Shown here piece after piece: positions 35,574-45,113 of a DNA stretch of 64,000 nt (positions within the stretch are counted from its first letter, which is position 1; every line of letters starts with the position of its first letter). The notes beneath the pieces are model-generated. The model was not told the DNA's origin, made no database searches, and was given only the letters and a program-made list of their open reading frames with translations. Origin of the DNA: Ruminococcus sp. HUN007 (GTDB lineage Bacteria > Bacillota > Clostridia > Oscillospirales > Ruminococcaceae); NCBI RefSeq assembly GCF_000712055.1, contig NZ_JOOA01000002.1:1-64000 (forward strand), written 5' to 3'. A program made the position numbers and the translations under genes.

Positions 35574-37076
35574 ATGAATAAAAGAAAGTCACTTATCTGT
35601 GCTGCGTGTGCAGCGATCTGCTTAAGTTCTGTTCCGTTCTCAGCATCTGCTGCAGAAGCAGGAGATTATGTATACGGAACAATGAATATTCCTTATGCAG
35701 ATTTTTATAAGGGCGAATTCAAAAACAGTCCGAACGCATATGACGTAGACGCTGTTTCATCTGCAACTTCAGGCAAGTGGAAGATGAATGAAGAAGGCAA
35801 GCTTGTTGAAGGTACTTTCAACGAAGCAAATGCTGAAGGCGAAGGCGGTAAGATCCTTGGTGTTACTTATCCTGTAGCCGTCAAGAAGGATGATCTTTCT
35901 GCTGTGTCAGGAAAAATGAACTTTACAGAAACAAGTGATGTTCCGGCTGCCTACAAGGTAGTTTCTGTAGATAACGGTGCGATTTCTTTCTCAGAAGTAA
36001 AGGACAGTACTCCTGAAAAACTTTCAGGTGAAGCTACTATTACAGCTAACACATCCTGGGGCGATTATCTTGTAAAAGTTGCAGACATGCCACAGGATAT
36101 GGGCGCGATCAGAGGTGCTTTAATTAAGACAACCGACGGAAAAACTTATGGTATGCGTCATCTTGAAAACATCTGGCGCGGCGAACTTGCATGGTCATCA
36201 GGCGTAAAAAAGACTGAACCTCACGGCAATGCATTAAGCTATGAAAACTTTAAGGATCTTATGGGAGCTACTATCAGCGAGGTAACATACATCACAAAGA
36301 ACGGTTACTATACTGCTGAAACTTCACTTTACGTCCCTGTAAGATTTGAGGCTCAGGTAACAGTGGAAAATACAGCTGCCGATTCAGGCAAAACAACTTT
36401 TAAAACAGAAGGTATTCCGGCTGACTTTTCTCCTGTTTATTCAGCGGGCGATCTTAATGTTTCAGTGGAAGGCGATACTCTTAATTTCAGAAACGGCAAG
36501 CCGGGTAACTACACTCTTACAATAGAAGACAAAAACGGCAAGTACGCATCAGTTTCCGGTACATTCACACTTACAACTGACAAAATGCCGGCTGCTTATG
36601 AAAACGGCGCTATAGTAAAGGCTGCTGATGCCTCTGTAGCAGATTATGCTGATTTTATGAGCAAGGTCTCAAAAATTACAGTAAACGAGAAAGCTTACAA
36701 TGCTTCAGGACGCGGTGCTGTAAAGATCATTAAGGAAGACGGCACAATTGATATGGATGCTGCTTCAAAAGATGCGAAAGTTTTCGAAGGCAGCGACAAG
36801 TACAGTGTAAAAGTCGAAGCAGCCGGATATGAGAAAGCACTTGAATTTATTATTGATACAAAGGCTGCCGAAGTAACAACAGCTGCTGCAGTAACTGATG
36901 CTGCATCTGTTACAACCACTTCGAAATCCGGCAGCACAACAACAGCAAAGCAGACTGCACAGAATGTAAGTTCAACTCCTAAGACAGGCGATACTAGAGG
37001 CAGCTTTGCAGCAATTGCTTCACTTGGTTTAGCAGGTGCTGCAGCTGTGATCACTTCAAGGAGAAAGAATAAGTAA
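35574..37076 (+). CDS. Wall-anchored Tp47-like surface protein
   Basis: 500 residues, AAAGGAG upstream. Signal peptide (1-26, ending SASAA). The start of the mature part, GDYVYGTMNIPYADFY and VDAVSSATSGKW, matches the penicillin-binding Tp47 domain family named after a Treponema lipoprotein. A Thr-rich stalk (~440-470) leads to TPKTGD, a hydrophobic helix and RRKNK: a sortase-type anchor with a variant LPXTG. The following genes are flavin electron-transfer genes and iron-type operators precede it, so a surface role in metal or electron transfer is likely (inference). Confidence 0.75.
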   Translation: MNKRKSLICAACAAICLSSVPFSASAAEAGDYVYGTMNIPYADFYKGEFKNSPNAYDVDAVSSATSGKWKMNEEGKLVEGTFNEANAEGEGGKILGVTYPVAVKKDDLSAVSGKMNFTETSDVPAAYKVVSVDNGAISFSEVKDSTPEKLSGEATITANTSWGDYLVKVADMPQDMGAIRGALIKTTDGKTYGMRHLENIWRGELAWSSGVKKTEPHGNALSYENFKDLMGATISEVTYITKNGYYTAETSLYVPVRFEAQVTVENTAADSGKTTFKTEGIPADFSPVYSAGDLNVSVEGDTLNFRNGKPGNYTLTIEDKNGKYASVSGTFTLTTDKMPAAYENGAIVKAADASVADYADFMSKVSKITVNEKAYNASGRGAVKIIKEDGTIDMDAASKDAKVFEGSDKYSVKVEAAGYEKALEFIIDTKAAEVTTAAAVTDAASVTTTSKSGSTTTAKQTAQNVSSTPKTGDTRGSFAAIASLGLAGAAAVITSRRKNK

Positions 37077-38431
37077 TGCTGTTTATTATATCTGTTTTAA
37101 CAGCTGTAATTTTTCTTTTTCTGTTTCGTAAACCATTAAAAAACCATCCTCTTATTTTCTACATTATTGCTGCGGCACTTACTGCCGCAGCATCAATGGT
37201 GAATGCCAGGTCACTGCCTCCGTTTGTAAATCAGTACATTATCGGAGCAATATCACGCGGTACACTTGCTACGGCTTTCTGGTGCGCAGTAATGTGGGCT
37301 GGTGCACTTCCGGACGGATCAAAGCTTTTGAAAGTGCTTATGCCGATACGCGGTGAATTATCAATATTTGCGGCTTTTCTGACTTTCGGGCATGTTATTG
37401 CACTTGGAGGAAGGTATATTATAAAATTTTTTACCGAAGCCGGAAAACTCCCTGATGATTTATTCACATCAACCTTAATTTCCCTAATACTGGTTGCGAT
37501 CATGGTTCCTCTTACTGTCATGTCTTTTAAGAAAGTAAGAAAGAAAATGAAAGCTTCCACCTGGAAAAAGATACAGAGAACAGCATATATTTTTTATGCG
37601 CTGATCTATGTGCATGTACTGACATTTTTCATTCCTAAAGCCCGGATGGGCAGGGAAGGCTATTTTCTCAGTATTGTTGCTTACAGCGTTGTATTCATTT
37701 CATATGCTGTTTTCCGTATCAGAAAAGCATATCTCAGATCATGTAAAAGGAAAAACAGTATGTATAATAAAAAACTTGTTGACGGAATCTGTGGCTTAAG
37801 CTTTGCAGTTCTTATGTGTATTCCATGTTTAAGTGCATGTTCCAAACCCGAAAAAAATGATGATGCTCCTTCTCAGAACGCTGCGGTAACAACTGCAGTA
37901 TCTGAAACGACAGTTTCTGAAACTACAGAGTCAGTTACAGAAGCGACTTCATCAGAGCCTGTTACATCAGTTTCAGAAACAACTGTTTCAGAAGTTACTG
38001 ATGTTTCAAATACAGAGACCGAGGCTGTTTCTGACGCTGTTACTGCTTCAGAAGAAAAGAAAGATCCTTCCGGAGAAGAAAAGAAAGAAGAACAGCCTTC
38101 GGAAGAGCCTAAGCAGGAAGAACCACAGCCTGAACCTGAACCTGAACCGCAGAATCAGTACGTTTACAATAACGGAACATTTACCGGCACAGCATACGGA
38201 TATGACGGCGACATTACAGTTACTATAACTATCGAAAATGATGCAATCACATCAATTTCAGGCAGTACTGCCGAAAGCGATCCTGCATACTTCAACGATG
38301 CTAAAGATCATGTTTTCGGACAGATCATGGGAACTACAAATTCTCAGGTAAGTGCCTACAGCGGATGCACTTACAGTTCAAACGGAATCATGGGCGCTGT
38401 TGCAGCAGCACTTGATTCAGCACGCAGATAA
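37076..38431 (+). CDS. Ferric-reductase-like membrane domain with FMN-binding domain
   Basis: 451 residues; ATG overlaps the previous stop (TAATG). About seven helices (1-220) with HVIALGG and YVHVL histidines resemble a ferric-reductase-like haem core. An internal lipobox (CLSAC, Cys255) follows, then a long Ser/Thr/Glu/Pro linker and an FMN_bind domain (~360-450) whose SGCTYSSNGI is close to the ApbE flavinylation motif. An internal ATG at 37760 with AAAAGG could give a separate PplA-like flavolipoprotein of ~223 residues. The next gene is ApbE. Confidence 0.75.
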   Translation: MLFIISVLTAVIFLFLFRKPLKNHPLIFYIIAAALTAAASMVNARSLPPFVNQYIIGAISRGTLATAFWCAVMWAGALPDGSKLLKVLMPIRGELSIFAAFLTFGHVIALGGRYIIKFFTEAGKLPDDLFTSTLISLILVAIMVPLTVMSFKKVRKKMKASTWKKIQRTAYIFYALIYVHVLTFFIPKARMGREGYFLSIVAYSVVFISYAVFRIRKAYLRSCKRKNSMYNKKLVDGICGLSFAVLMCIPCLSACSKPEKNDDAPSQNAAVTTAVSETTVSETTESVTEATSSEPVTSVSETTVSEVTDVSNTETEAVSDAVTASEEKKDPSGEEKKEEQPSEEPKQEEPQPEPEPEPQNQYVYNNGTFTGTAYGYDGDITVTITIENDAITSISGSTAESDPAYFNDAKDHVFGQIMGTTNSQVSAYSGCTYSSNGIMGAVAAALDSARR

Positions 38432-38593
38432 CTGAAAAACCAGCCATTTTTCAGTATCTATAAAGAAAGCATTAGCAAATCACTGACAGCTTTGCGTTCA
38501 GTGGCCCGTATTATTTACTAAATGCTTTCCTATTGTTAAAAGGGTAAATTGTTCATTCTTTTAACTCTACTCTCCTTTTATAATATTTCCGAT

Positions 38594-38623
38594 GTGGCTG
38601 CTGCCTTCTTTGACAGCAGCCAC
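38594..38623 (+). promoter_or_regulatory. Perfect 10-bp hairpin before apbE
   Basis: GTGGCTGCTG/CAGCAGCCAC with a 10-base loop, 22 bases before the apbE start and without a T tract. It may act in RNA stability or translation. The surrounding 38432-38645 gap holds no gene. Confidence 0.5.
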
Positions 38624-38645
38624 AAAATCGTATAATGAGGTTTTT

Positions 38646-39683
38646 ATGAAAAAAATAATTATTTTAGCATTCTGCCTGCTTATATCTTTTCTGACGGTCT
38701 CATGTTCATCCGAAGGTGATCTTTCGGCATCTGATAAGCAGATAACGGATACAGTTTCGTCTGATGAAGCTTCAGTGCGTGATCTGTTCGCAATGGATAC
38801 TTTAATGACACTGAAGGCATACGGGGAAGACCGTGAAGGTGCACTCAGTGAAGCTGTATTAAAAATAACTGAACTTGAAAAGCTTTTTTCTGCAACTGAC
38901 GAAGAAAGTGAGATATGGAAAGCTTCCCATTCCGGCGGAAAGACAGTTTCACTAAGTGAAGAAACAGCAGAAGTTCTTTCATTTATGCTTGATATTTCAT
39001 TTAAGACAAACGGTGCGCTTGATCCTACTGTCTGTCCTGTAGTCAGAGAATGGGGATTTACAACCGGAAAATACAAAATTCCTGAACAGGACGTAATCGC
39101 CTCTCTTCTGCAGCTGACTGGTTATGAAAAAGTAAAGCTTAACGGTAATGAACTTACTTTACCTGAAGGTATGATGCTCGATCTCGGAGCGTCAGCAAAA
39201 GGCTATACCGGCGATGTTGTTTCAGATATTTTCCGCAGGCACGGAGTATCTTCAGCTGTAATAAGTCTTGGCGGAAATGTACAGACGGTAGGATCAAGAC
39301 CGGACGGTACTGACTGGAAGGTAGCGGTAAGAGATCCGCTTGACGAATATGAACAGTTATGTATTGTTTCAGTTTCAGACAAGGCGGTGGTCACTTCCGG
39401 AAACTATGAACGTTATTTCACAGGCGAAGACGGGAAACGCTACTGCCATATTATCGATCCGTCAGACGGATATCCGGCCGACAACGGTATAGCATCAGTT
39501 ACAGTAATAAGCGACAGCGGAATTCTCTGTGACTGTCTTTCTACTGCACTGTTTGTCATGGGTAAGGATAAAGCACTGGAGTACCAGAAAAAGCACGGCG
39601 GATTTGAAATGATAATCGTATCGTCAGAAAATGAAGTTACTTATACCGAGGGGCTTGAAGGAAAGATAGAACTGGTGAAGTGA
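38646..39683 (+). CDS. apbE: ApbE, FAD:protein FMN transferase
   Basis: 345 residues from the ATG at 38646 (ATGAGG upstream). Lipobox TVSC (Cys ~19). Family motifs: MDTLMTLKAYG, DLGASAKGYTGDVV, VISLGGNVQTVG, VRDP, AVVTSGNYERYF, YCHIIDPSDGYP and the metal-binding SDSGILCDCLSTALFVMG. It attaches FMN to Thr/Ser of FMN_bind domains on the outer face; the protein just upstream carries such a domain, so it is the obvious substrate. Confidence 0.9.
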   Translation: MKKIIILAFCLLISFLTVSCSSEGDLSASDKQITDTVSSDEASVRDLFAMDTLMTLKAYGEDREGALSEAVLKITELEKLFSATDEESEIWKASHSGGKTVSLSEETAEVLSFMLDISFKTNGALDPTVCPVVREWGFTTGKYKIPEQDVIASLLQLTGYEKVKLNGNELTLPEGMMLDLGASAKGYTGDVVSDIFRRHGVSSAVISLGGNVQTVGSRPDGTDWKVAVRDPLDEYEQLCIVSVSDKAVVTSGNYERYFTGEDGKRYCHIIDPSDGYPADNGIASVTVISDSGILCDCLSTALFVMGKDKALEYQKKHGGFEMIIVSSENEVTYTEGLEGKIELVK

Positions 39684-39705
39684 CAATTGAATTCTACCTT
39701 CAAAT

Positions 39706-40104
39706 ATGGATTTAAATGTATCAACGGTTTTCGGTGTAATCATGTTCTTCGTCGCATTCTTCCACGGTGATCTGCTTGCCGGCATATTCTCGAACAAACC
39801 TGATACAATCGCAGCAGCCTGGGATTACCTTAAGGCATATGCAATAGACTGCCTGTTCACATGTTTCCTTTTCTGCTTCATCGGATTTTATAACGGTATC
39901 GAGAAAACAAAGTTCGTCATGTTCCAGGGAATATTCGGAGCTTTTATTATCAGAATACCGGTTGCTTTCCTCATGTCACACATCGGAAACGGCTCACTTT
40001 TCAAAATAGGTCTTGCAACTCCGTGTTCTACAATTGTACAGATAACTATGTGTTTTATAGTTTATTTCGACTTTGCAAAAAGTCTGAAAAAGGAAGCAAA
40101 GTAA
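39706..40104 (+). pseudogene. C-terminal fragment of a MATE transporter
   Basis: 132 codons with MATE C-terminal features: LAGIFSNKPDTIAAAWDYLKAY, GFYNGIEKTKFVM and four helices. The N-terminal two thirds are missing; no ribosome site precedes it. It starts 20 bases after apbE, so a deletion probably joined them. Confidence 0.75.
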
Positions 40105-40110
40105 AGATCT

Positions 40111-40160
40111 ATAGCACGCCGCAGGCGTACCGCTGAAAAGGTGGTGCCTGCGGCACAATT
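40111..40160. repeat. REP-like repeat pair
   Basis: TAGCACGCCGCAGGCGTA and GGTGGTGCCTGCGGCACAAT. The same pair, same orientation, lies at 53946-54010; the inverted pair is at 23110-23200. Confidence 0.6.
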
Positions 40161-40223
40161 TTTACAGAGCGCATCTGAATTCGGAAATACTTCAAGCCCT
40201 GCGCTTTACGATAGTAGGCATAA

Positions 40224-40252
40224 TTGACATTCTCAATAGCGTTTTGTATAAT
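40224..40252 (+). promoter_or_regulatory. Consensus promoter of the Vat-type gene
   Basis: TTGACA (40224-40229), 17 bases, TATAAT (40247-40252), 58 bases before the ATG. Confidence 0.85.
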
Positions 40253-40309
40253 GTTTATATAGGGTAAGCACTCGGTTTGCTCGTGAATTTGGTGTTTAGG
40301 AGTGATTGG

Positions 40310-40949
40310 ATGATAAATGGGAAACGACCTGATCCTGACAAAGTTCACCCTATCAATGGGTACGATAAAGAGATCTATATCAAGCCTACGATCAACAACC
40401 CCAACATTATTGTGGGCGATTTTTCATATATAGCTGATTTAGACTTTGAGAGTCATGTAACACACCATTATCAGTGGAATGGCGATAAACTGATTATCGG
40501 CAAGTTCTGCCAGATAGCGGTGGGCGTTGAGTTTGTTATGAATGGTGCAAATCATCAGATGAACGCTGTGTCTACTTTTCCGTTCTATACGCTGGAAGGC
40601 TGGGATATGGAGCCGCCTGCAATGGCTGACCTGCCCTTAAAGGGAGATACGATCATTGGAAATGATGTGTGGATAGGTCAAAATGCCGTCATTCTCCCCG
40701 GCGTTCACATTGGAGACGGTGCGATCATTGGTGCAAACAGCGTTGTAGGCAGAAATGTTGAACCTTACACAATCGTTGTCGGCAATCCTGCAAAGGTACT
40801 TCGTAAGCGTTTTGATGATGAACTTATCGGTTTGCTTCAGTCCTTTAAGTGGTGGGAAAAAAAGCATTGATGAAATAAATGCGTTGATACCCATTCTGAC
40901 TTGTAGTGATCTGAATAGGGTCAGAGAGGAGCTGAAAGCAAGGCTATGA
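40310..40949 (+). pseudogene. Vat-type O-acetyltransferase, frameshifted near the end
   Basis: ATG at 40310 with TAGGAGTG upstream. The hexapeptide-repeat fold of xenobiotic (Vat/CatB-like) acetyltransferases is clear: NPNIIVGDFSYIAD, IGKFCQIAVGVEFVMNGANHQM (catalytic His), GNDVWIGQNAVILPGVHIG, VVGNPAKVLRKRF. The frame stops at 40870 after SFKWWEKKH, but one A fewer in the A7 run at 40857-40863 gives KWWEKSIDEINALIPIL and a normal end at 40949 (~212 residues). The lost part is a C-terminal helix, so activity might survive. Family members acetylate streptogramin A or chloramphenicol; the substrate here is unknown. Confidence 0.8.
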
Positions 40950-41098
40950 TCATACTGATAACCGGAGCATCACACACAGGCAAAACGCTCCTTGCGCAAA
41001 AGATGCTCGAAAAGTATCATTATCCGTATCTGTCAATAGACCACCTGAAACAAGGGAACGGTTTATTTGAGTTTGGAGATTTCTCAATTCATATCTGA
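40946..41098 (+). pseudogene. Truncated P-loop kinase
   Basis: The ATG overlaps the restored Vat stop. MIILITGASHTGKTLLAQKM is a P-loop kinase start; after SIDHLK the sequence turns non-homologous and stops at 50 residues. Truncated by rearrangement. Confidence 0.6.
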
Positions 41099-41210
41099 GC
41101 TTAAAATCACGCCCCCGTGATGTTCTTCGACTTCCATTCCCCATAGAGCTGCCCGAACCTCGTCCAATCGGTGGGGATAGGCTTAGTACCAGCACTGAAG
41201 TTTTCAAAAA
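41099..41210 (-). pseudogene. Possible recombinase C-terminal remnant
   Basis: The minus strand reads KPIPTDWTRFGQLYGEWKSK then NITGA, similar to the C-terminal region of serine recombinases (W-x-W with ITA). No start or conserved core; a relic of an integrated element. Confidence 0.35.
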
Positions 41211-41249
41211 ATTAAGTCTTGCTGCGGAATACATGAAAAAATTACAAAA

Positions 41250-41278
41250 TTGAATTTTGATATAAAATATGGTATAAT
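41250..41278 (+). promoter_or_regulatory. Promoter of the cation efflux gene
   Basis: TTGAAT (41250-41255), 17 bases, TATAAT (41273-41278), 40 bases before the start. Confidence 0.7.
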
Positions 41279-41317
41279 CATAGTAATTACTATTGCATGA
41301 AACGGTGATGATTATAT

Positions 41318-42466
41318 ATGCGAAGAGATTTATCGGAAGTAAATTCATTAAATGATACATCAAGAGAAAAAACGATCATAAAAACGAGTATTATCGGGAT
41401 AGCGGCCAATGTATTTCTTGCAGCTTTCAAGGCAGTGATCGGGCTTATGACACATTCGATAGCTATAGTTCTCGATGCAGTCAACAATATTTCAGATGCC
41501 GGAAGTTCGCTTATTACTATCATCGGTACAAAACTCGCGGGCAGGGAACCGGATAAAAAACATCCTTTCGGATATGGCAGGATCGAATATCTTAGTGCAA
41601 TGATCATTTCCGTTATCGTATTATATGCAGGCATTACGTCGTTTACAGAATCGGTTAAGAAGATCGTTTCACCGCAGACACCGGAATATACAGGAGTTTC
41701 TCTTGTAATTGTAGGCGCTGCTGTTGTCGTTAAGATCGTACTCGGAAAATACGTCAAAAGCGTAGGCGTAAAGGTCAATTCAGATTCGCTTGTCAATTCC
41801 GGAGAAGATGCGACCCTGGATTCAGTTATATCAGCTTCAACGCTAGCAGCTGCAGCAATATTTCTTCTGTGGGGACTCTCACTTGAAGCATGGCTTGGCG
41901 CTGTAATATCGCTGGTCATAATCAAATCCGGTTTTGAGATGCTGAAAGGTACGGTTTCGCAGATACTCGGTGAACGCAGTGATCCGGAACTTGCAAAAAG
42001 CATAAAGCAGACGGTAACAGAATTTGACGGCGTTGAGGGAGCTTACGATCTCGTTCTCAACAACTACGGACCGGATGCATGGAACGGATCCGTTCATATT
42101 GAAGTACCGGATACATATTCAGCAGACAGGCTCGACCGCCTTATCCGTGAGATACAGACGGCAGTATTCAGCAAACATAAGGTCATTCTTACAGCGATCG
42201 GTGTTTATTCGATTAACACGCGGGACGATGAGGCGAAAGCGATTGAACGGAAGGTAAGGGAGATTGTATTCTCACACGAATATATTCTGCAGATGCACGG
42301 ATTCTATCTGACAAAAGAAACAAATACCATTCGTTTCGATGTCGTTGTAAGTTTTGACGCTCCGGACCGCAGGGAAGTGTATAAAGCTATAGTTTCCGAC
42401 GTTCAGAAAGCATTTCCGGATCATAAGCTGCAGATAGCTCTCGATACTGATTTTTCGGAGGTGTAA
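41318..42466 (+). CDS. Cation diffusion facilitator transporter
   Basis: 382 residues, GGTGATG upstream. Six helices with metal sites HSIAIVLDAVNNISDA (helix 2) and GEDATLDSVIS (helix 5), KKHPFGYGRIEY between helices 2 and 3, then a cytoplasmic dimerisation domain (~215-300) and a further ~80-residue ACT-like extension. It exchanges divalent cations for protons. The Asn in place of His in the NNISD site suggests Mn or Fe rather than Zn (inference from family trends). Confidence 0.85.
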   Translation: MRRDLSEVNSLNDTSREKTIIKTSIIGIAANVFLAAFKAVIGLMTHSIAIVLDAVNNISDAGSSLITIIGTKLAGREPDKKHPFGYGRIEYLSAMIISVIVLYAGITSFTESVKKIVSPQTPEYTGVSLVIVGAAVVVKIVLGKYVKSVGVKVNSDSLVNSGEDATLDSVISASTLAAAAIFLLWGLSLEAWLGAVISLVIIKSGFEMLKGTVSQILGERSDPELAKSIKQTVTEFDGVEGAYDLVLNNYGPDAWNGSVHIEVPDTYSADRLDRLIREIQTAVFSKHKVILTAIGVYSINTRDDEAKAIERKVREIVFSHEYILQMHGFYLTKETNTIRFDVVVSFDAPDRREVYKAIVSDVQKAFPDHKLQIALDTDFSEV

Positions 42467-42534
42467 AGCATTACTGGTTTTATACAGAGATATAAAATGA
42501 TCAGAATGATCATGGACTCCATACTTATTATTGT

Positions 42535-42581
42535 CGGAGCACCGCCTGCGAGTTTTTTAGGCAGCCTGCTCCGGTTTTTTT
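42535..42581 (+). terminator. Intrinsic terminator
   Basis: CGGAGC/GCTCCG plus inner CGCCT/AGGC(A)G pairing, then T7, 70 bases after the transporter stop. Confidence 0.8.
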
Positions 42582-42645
42582 ATGCTGATAAAAAAGTACA
42601 AATTATAAAAAAAGGAAGCAAGTGACAGAGAGGTATATTAAATAG

Positions 42646-43300
42646 ATGAAATATGACAACATAACAAAAGCAATATTCATTAACCGTCCAAACCGTTTCA
42701 TCGCCGAGGTGGATATCGATGGACACACGGAAACCGTTCATGTAAAAAATACAGGAAGATGCCGGGAGCTTTTAGTTAAAGGCTGCGAGGTCTGGCTTAC
42801 TGCTCCAGATTCACCGGGACGAAAAACAAAGTATGATCTGGTGGCAGTAAGGAAAGAAAAACGGAATTCTTTTCAATATTGACAGCCAGGCTCCGAATAA
42901 AGTGGTAAAAGAGTGGCTCACCGGTCAGAATTACGACGTAATAATTCCAGAATATACATACGGTGATTCAAGGATCGACTTCTTCATGGAACGCGGAAGA
43001 GAGAAATATCTGATGGAAGTTAAGGGCTGCACCCTTGAGATCGATGGCATCGGATATTTTCCGGACGCACCGACAGAAAGAGGTGTTAAACATCTTCGTG
43101 AACTTGCCGGATCAGTAAAAGCCGGATATAAAGCGATTCTGGCATTCGTAATCCAAATGGACGGTGTATCGGAGGTCAGAGCCAATATAAATACACACCC
43201 TGAGTTCGGCACTGCTCTGGAAGAGGCAAAGAAAGCAGGCGTGGAAGTTCTGTTTCTGAAATGCCACGTGGAGCCGGATGGTCTGGTTATTGTAGAATGA
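42646..43300 (+). pseudogene. sfsA: SfsA-family protein, frameshifted
   Basis: The frame opens at 42646 (MKYDNITKAIFINRPNRF) and stops at 42882. One A fewer in the A5 run at 42857-42861 restores RKENGILFNIDSQAPNKVV and a frame to 43300, ~217 residues in all. SfsA features: OB-like start with HVKNTGRCRELL, then the nuclease-like core YGDSRIDFFM, EVKGCTLE, FPDAPTERGVKHLREL. SfsA proteins were linked to sugar fermentation; they look like nucleic-acid-binding nucleases. Apart from one base it is intact. Confidence 0.85.
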
Positions 43301-43326
43301 ATTTTTGTTATTTAAGTATAAATCTG

Positions 43327-43366
43327 AAAGACACCCTCGTAATCATATTTAACGCGGGTGTCTTTT
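43327..43366. terminator. Bidirectional terminator
   Basis: AAAGACACCC/GGGTGTCTTT with a 19-base loop, T-rich on both sides, between the convergent sfsA and zinc-ribbon genes. Confidence 0.7.
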
Positions 43367-43414
43367 GATAAGTATGCGGTCTGGTTTCGTTTTACTTAAT
43401 ATAATTTTTCTTTT

Positions 43415-44740
43415 TCATATGCTGATATCTGTTACGACCCATTCGTTTTCCTCAAACGGATAATCGTTGCCACAGTACGGACAATTTCTTACGTTTGCTG
43501 CATCGAAACTTCCTCCGCATGACGGGCAGTTTACTGCCTTGAAAGAAAAGCCAAGATCAGTTGGCTTTTTGATAATCTTTCGCATACTCATGCGAATCTT
43601 GTCAGAGCTGCGGATGATCCTGCCATTTCGGTAATGCAGACTGTCGGTATAAAAAGTGAGTGAAACATTGCAGACACCATTTTTGATACTGTATTTGGTC
43701 ACACCTGAATTACGATATGTAATATCAATGATCTCACGAATTTTTTTCGGAATCGGCTTTTTGCACTGGCAGATATTAAGTTCCTGCGGATCAGAGCTGT
43801 AAAGCATGAATTTCAGAAGAGACGTTGATTTGTCACGGAAGTATTCTATCGAAAAAGTCGGATCAAGAGTATGCATCTTATTACAGAATATAAGTGTTTT
43901 TGGCATTGTACTTCCGCCACGGCCAACGTTGGCAAGCTGCCTTACTGACTCGATAATATTTGCAATGAACCATGCTGGAATACCAAAAAACACACCCATG
44001 AAAGCTGAAGCTGGAACAGCATATAAATAGGTCACTATTGAGTCTTTGTCTACGGTGAAGTCTTTCGTTTCCATAAACTGTCTGAAGGCCTCTGTATTTA
44101 TGATGAAGCTTTTCAGTATGTGTAAACCAATGTATAACACAAAAAAGCCAATGGAACAGAATAAGATATATTTTTTGATCTGTTTTTTATTATAGAGTAA
44201 TTTGCCATATTTCTCAATGAAGATATGCATTACTTTCGGATACAGTTCGTCCATAAGAAATTTCGTGTCACAGAATTCACAACCGTCTTCGAGTCCGCCG
44301 AGAGTAGAAGGAGCACCGCAGTTCGGACAGCATAATGGAGTGTCCGCAGGCGGAACGCAGCCTGTTTTTGGATTCTGCAATACGACAGACAGATTGCCTT
44401 CTTCACTGCTGCAGTAGATCTCATTCCCGGAATTACGTATTGTAGTGGTAACTTTTTTACTTGTACCAAGGATAGTATTTACAAAAACGCTGTCCTCGAA
44501 GGAAAGTGCCCCGACATTGCCTTCGTTTTGTTCTGTTTTTCCAAATTTTATCTGCATATCAATTCCAAGTTTTTTTAGTTTTTGCTTTTGCAGTTCCAGC
44601 ATAAAGCGAGTATCCTGACTTGCGAGTTCAGGTACTTTCCCGCTGTTGTACCATTCAGAAAGCTGTTTTTCAAAACGATTATATTTTTTCTTCAAATCAT
44701 GATTTTTCGGCAGATTTGGGCTCACTTCAAAATTGTGCAT
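43415..44740 (-). CDS. Zinc-ribbon membrane protein, unknown
   Basis: 441 residues from the ATG at 44740 (GGAG seven bases upstream; ATG at 44752 possible). Two zinc ribbons: CPNCGAPSTLGG...CEFC near 140-160 and CPSCGGSFDAANVRNCPYCG near the end. Two hydrophobic segments (~195-215 and ~245-270) lie between. The segment after them ends in EYFRDKSTSLLKFMLYS. Similar large zinc-ribbon proteins occur in this bacterial group, some annotated as Tim44-like. Function unknown. Confidence 0.65.
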   Translation of the reverse strand: MHNFEVSPNLPKNHDLKKKYNRFEKQLSEWYNSGKVPELASQDTRFMLELQKQKLKKLGIDMQIKFGKTEQNEGNVGALSFEDSVFVNTILGTSKKVTTTIRNSGNEIYCSSEEGNLSVVLQNPKTGCVPPADTPLCCPNCGAPSTLGGLEDGCEFCDTKFLMDELYPKVMHIFIEKYGKLLYNKKQIKKYILFCSIGFFVLYIGLHILKSFIINTEAFRQFMETKDFTVDKDSIVTYLYAVPASAFMGVFFGIPAWFIANIIESVRQLANVGRGGSTMPKTLIFCNKMHTLDPTFSIEYFRDKSTSLLKFMLYSSDPQELNICQCKKPIPKKIREIIDITYRNSGVTKYSIKNGVCNVSLTFYTDSLHYRNGRIIRSSDKIRMSMRKIIKKPTDLGFSFKAVNCPSCGGSFDAANVRNCPYCGNDYPFEENEWVVTDISI

Positions 44741-44925
44741 AATATTCTCCATATCAATAATTTTTTATACGTTTTACAGTTGCCTTTCGGCTATTTCTGT
44801 AAAGCGGGTTTGCATGTGCGATGATTATTATAACACAAAACAGGGGATATATCAAGGTAAGCGAAAAAATATCCATTCTCCTTATTATTGGAATGCAAGT
44901 GTTCCTTTGATAAGGGGGATTTTTG

Positions 44926-45030
44926 TCATTCAGGCTTTTTCATAGAATCATTTGTTAAAAGAGTATCAGATACAACAAATACCGTTCCGACTACCACGAT
45001 GACGAAAGCTGCAGTTGCTTTCTCCTTCAT
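44926..45030 (-). CDS. Possible 34-residue single-helix peptide
   Basis: MKEKATAAFVIVVVGTVFVV followed by a short polar tail. AAGGAGG lies ~14 bases upstream, rather far. It is the only coding candidate in the 44753-45113 gap. Confidence 0.3.
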   Translation of the reverse strand: MKEKATAAFVIVVVGTVFVVSDTLLTNDSMKKPE

Positions 45031-45049
45031 ATCTTGTGGTATAACCTCC

Positions 45050-45078
45050 TTGACAAACAGCTTGCAATATGATATTAT
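45050..45078 (+). promoter_or_regulatory. Promoter of the 45114 gene
   Basis: TTGACA (45050-45055), 17 bases, TATTAT (45073-45078), 36 bases before the ATG. Confidence 0.8.
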
Positions 45079-45113
45079 GACATGAACTAAGATAATAACG
45101 GAGGATAAATGAT

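Noticed and set aside
41099..41317. tRNA or rRNA fragment because of the GC-rich stretch
   Set aside because: No cloverleaf or T-loop consensus; the minus strand reads better as a recombinase tail.
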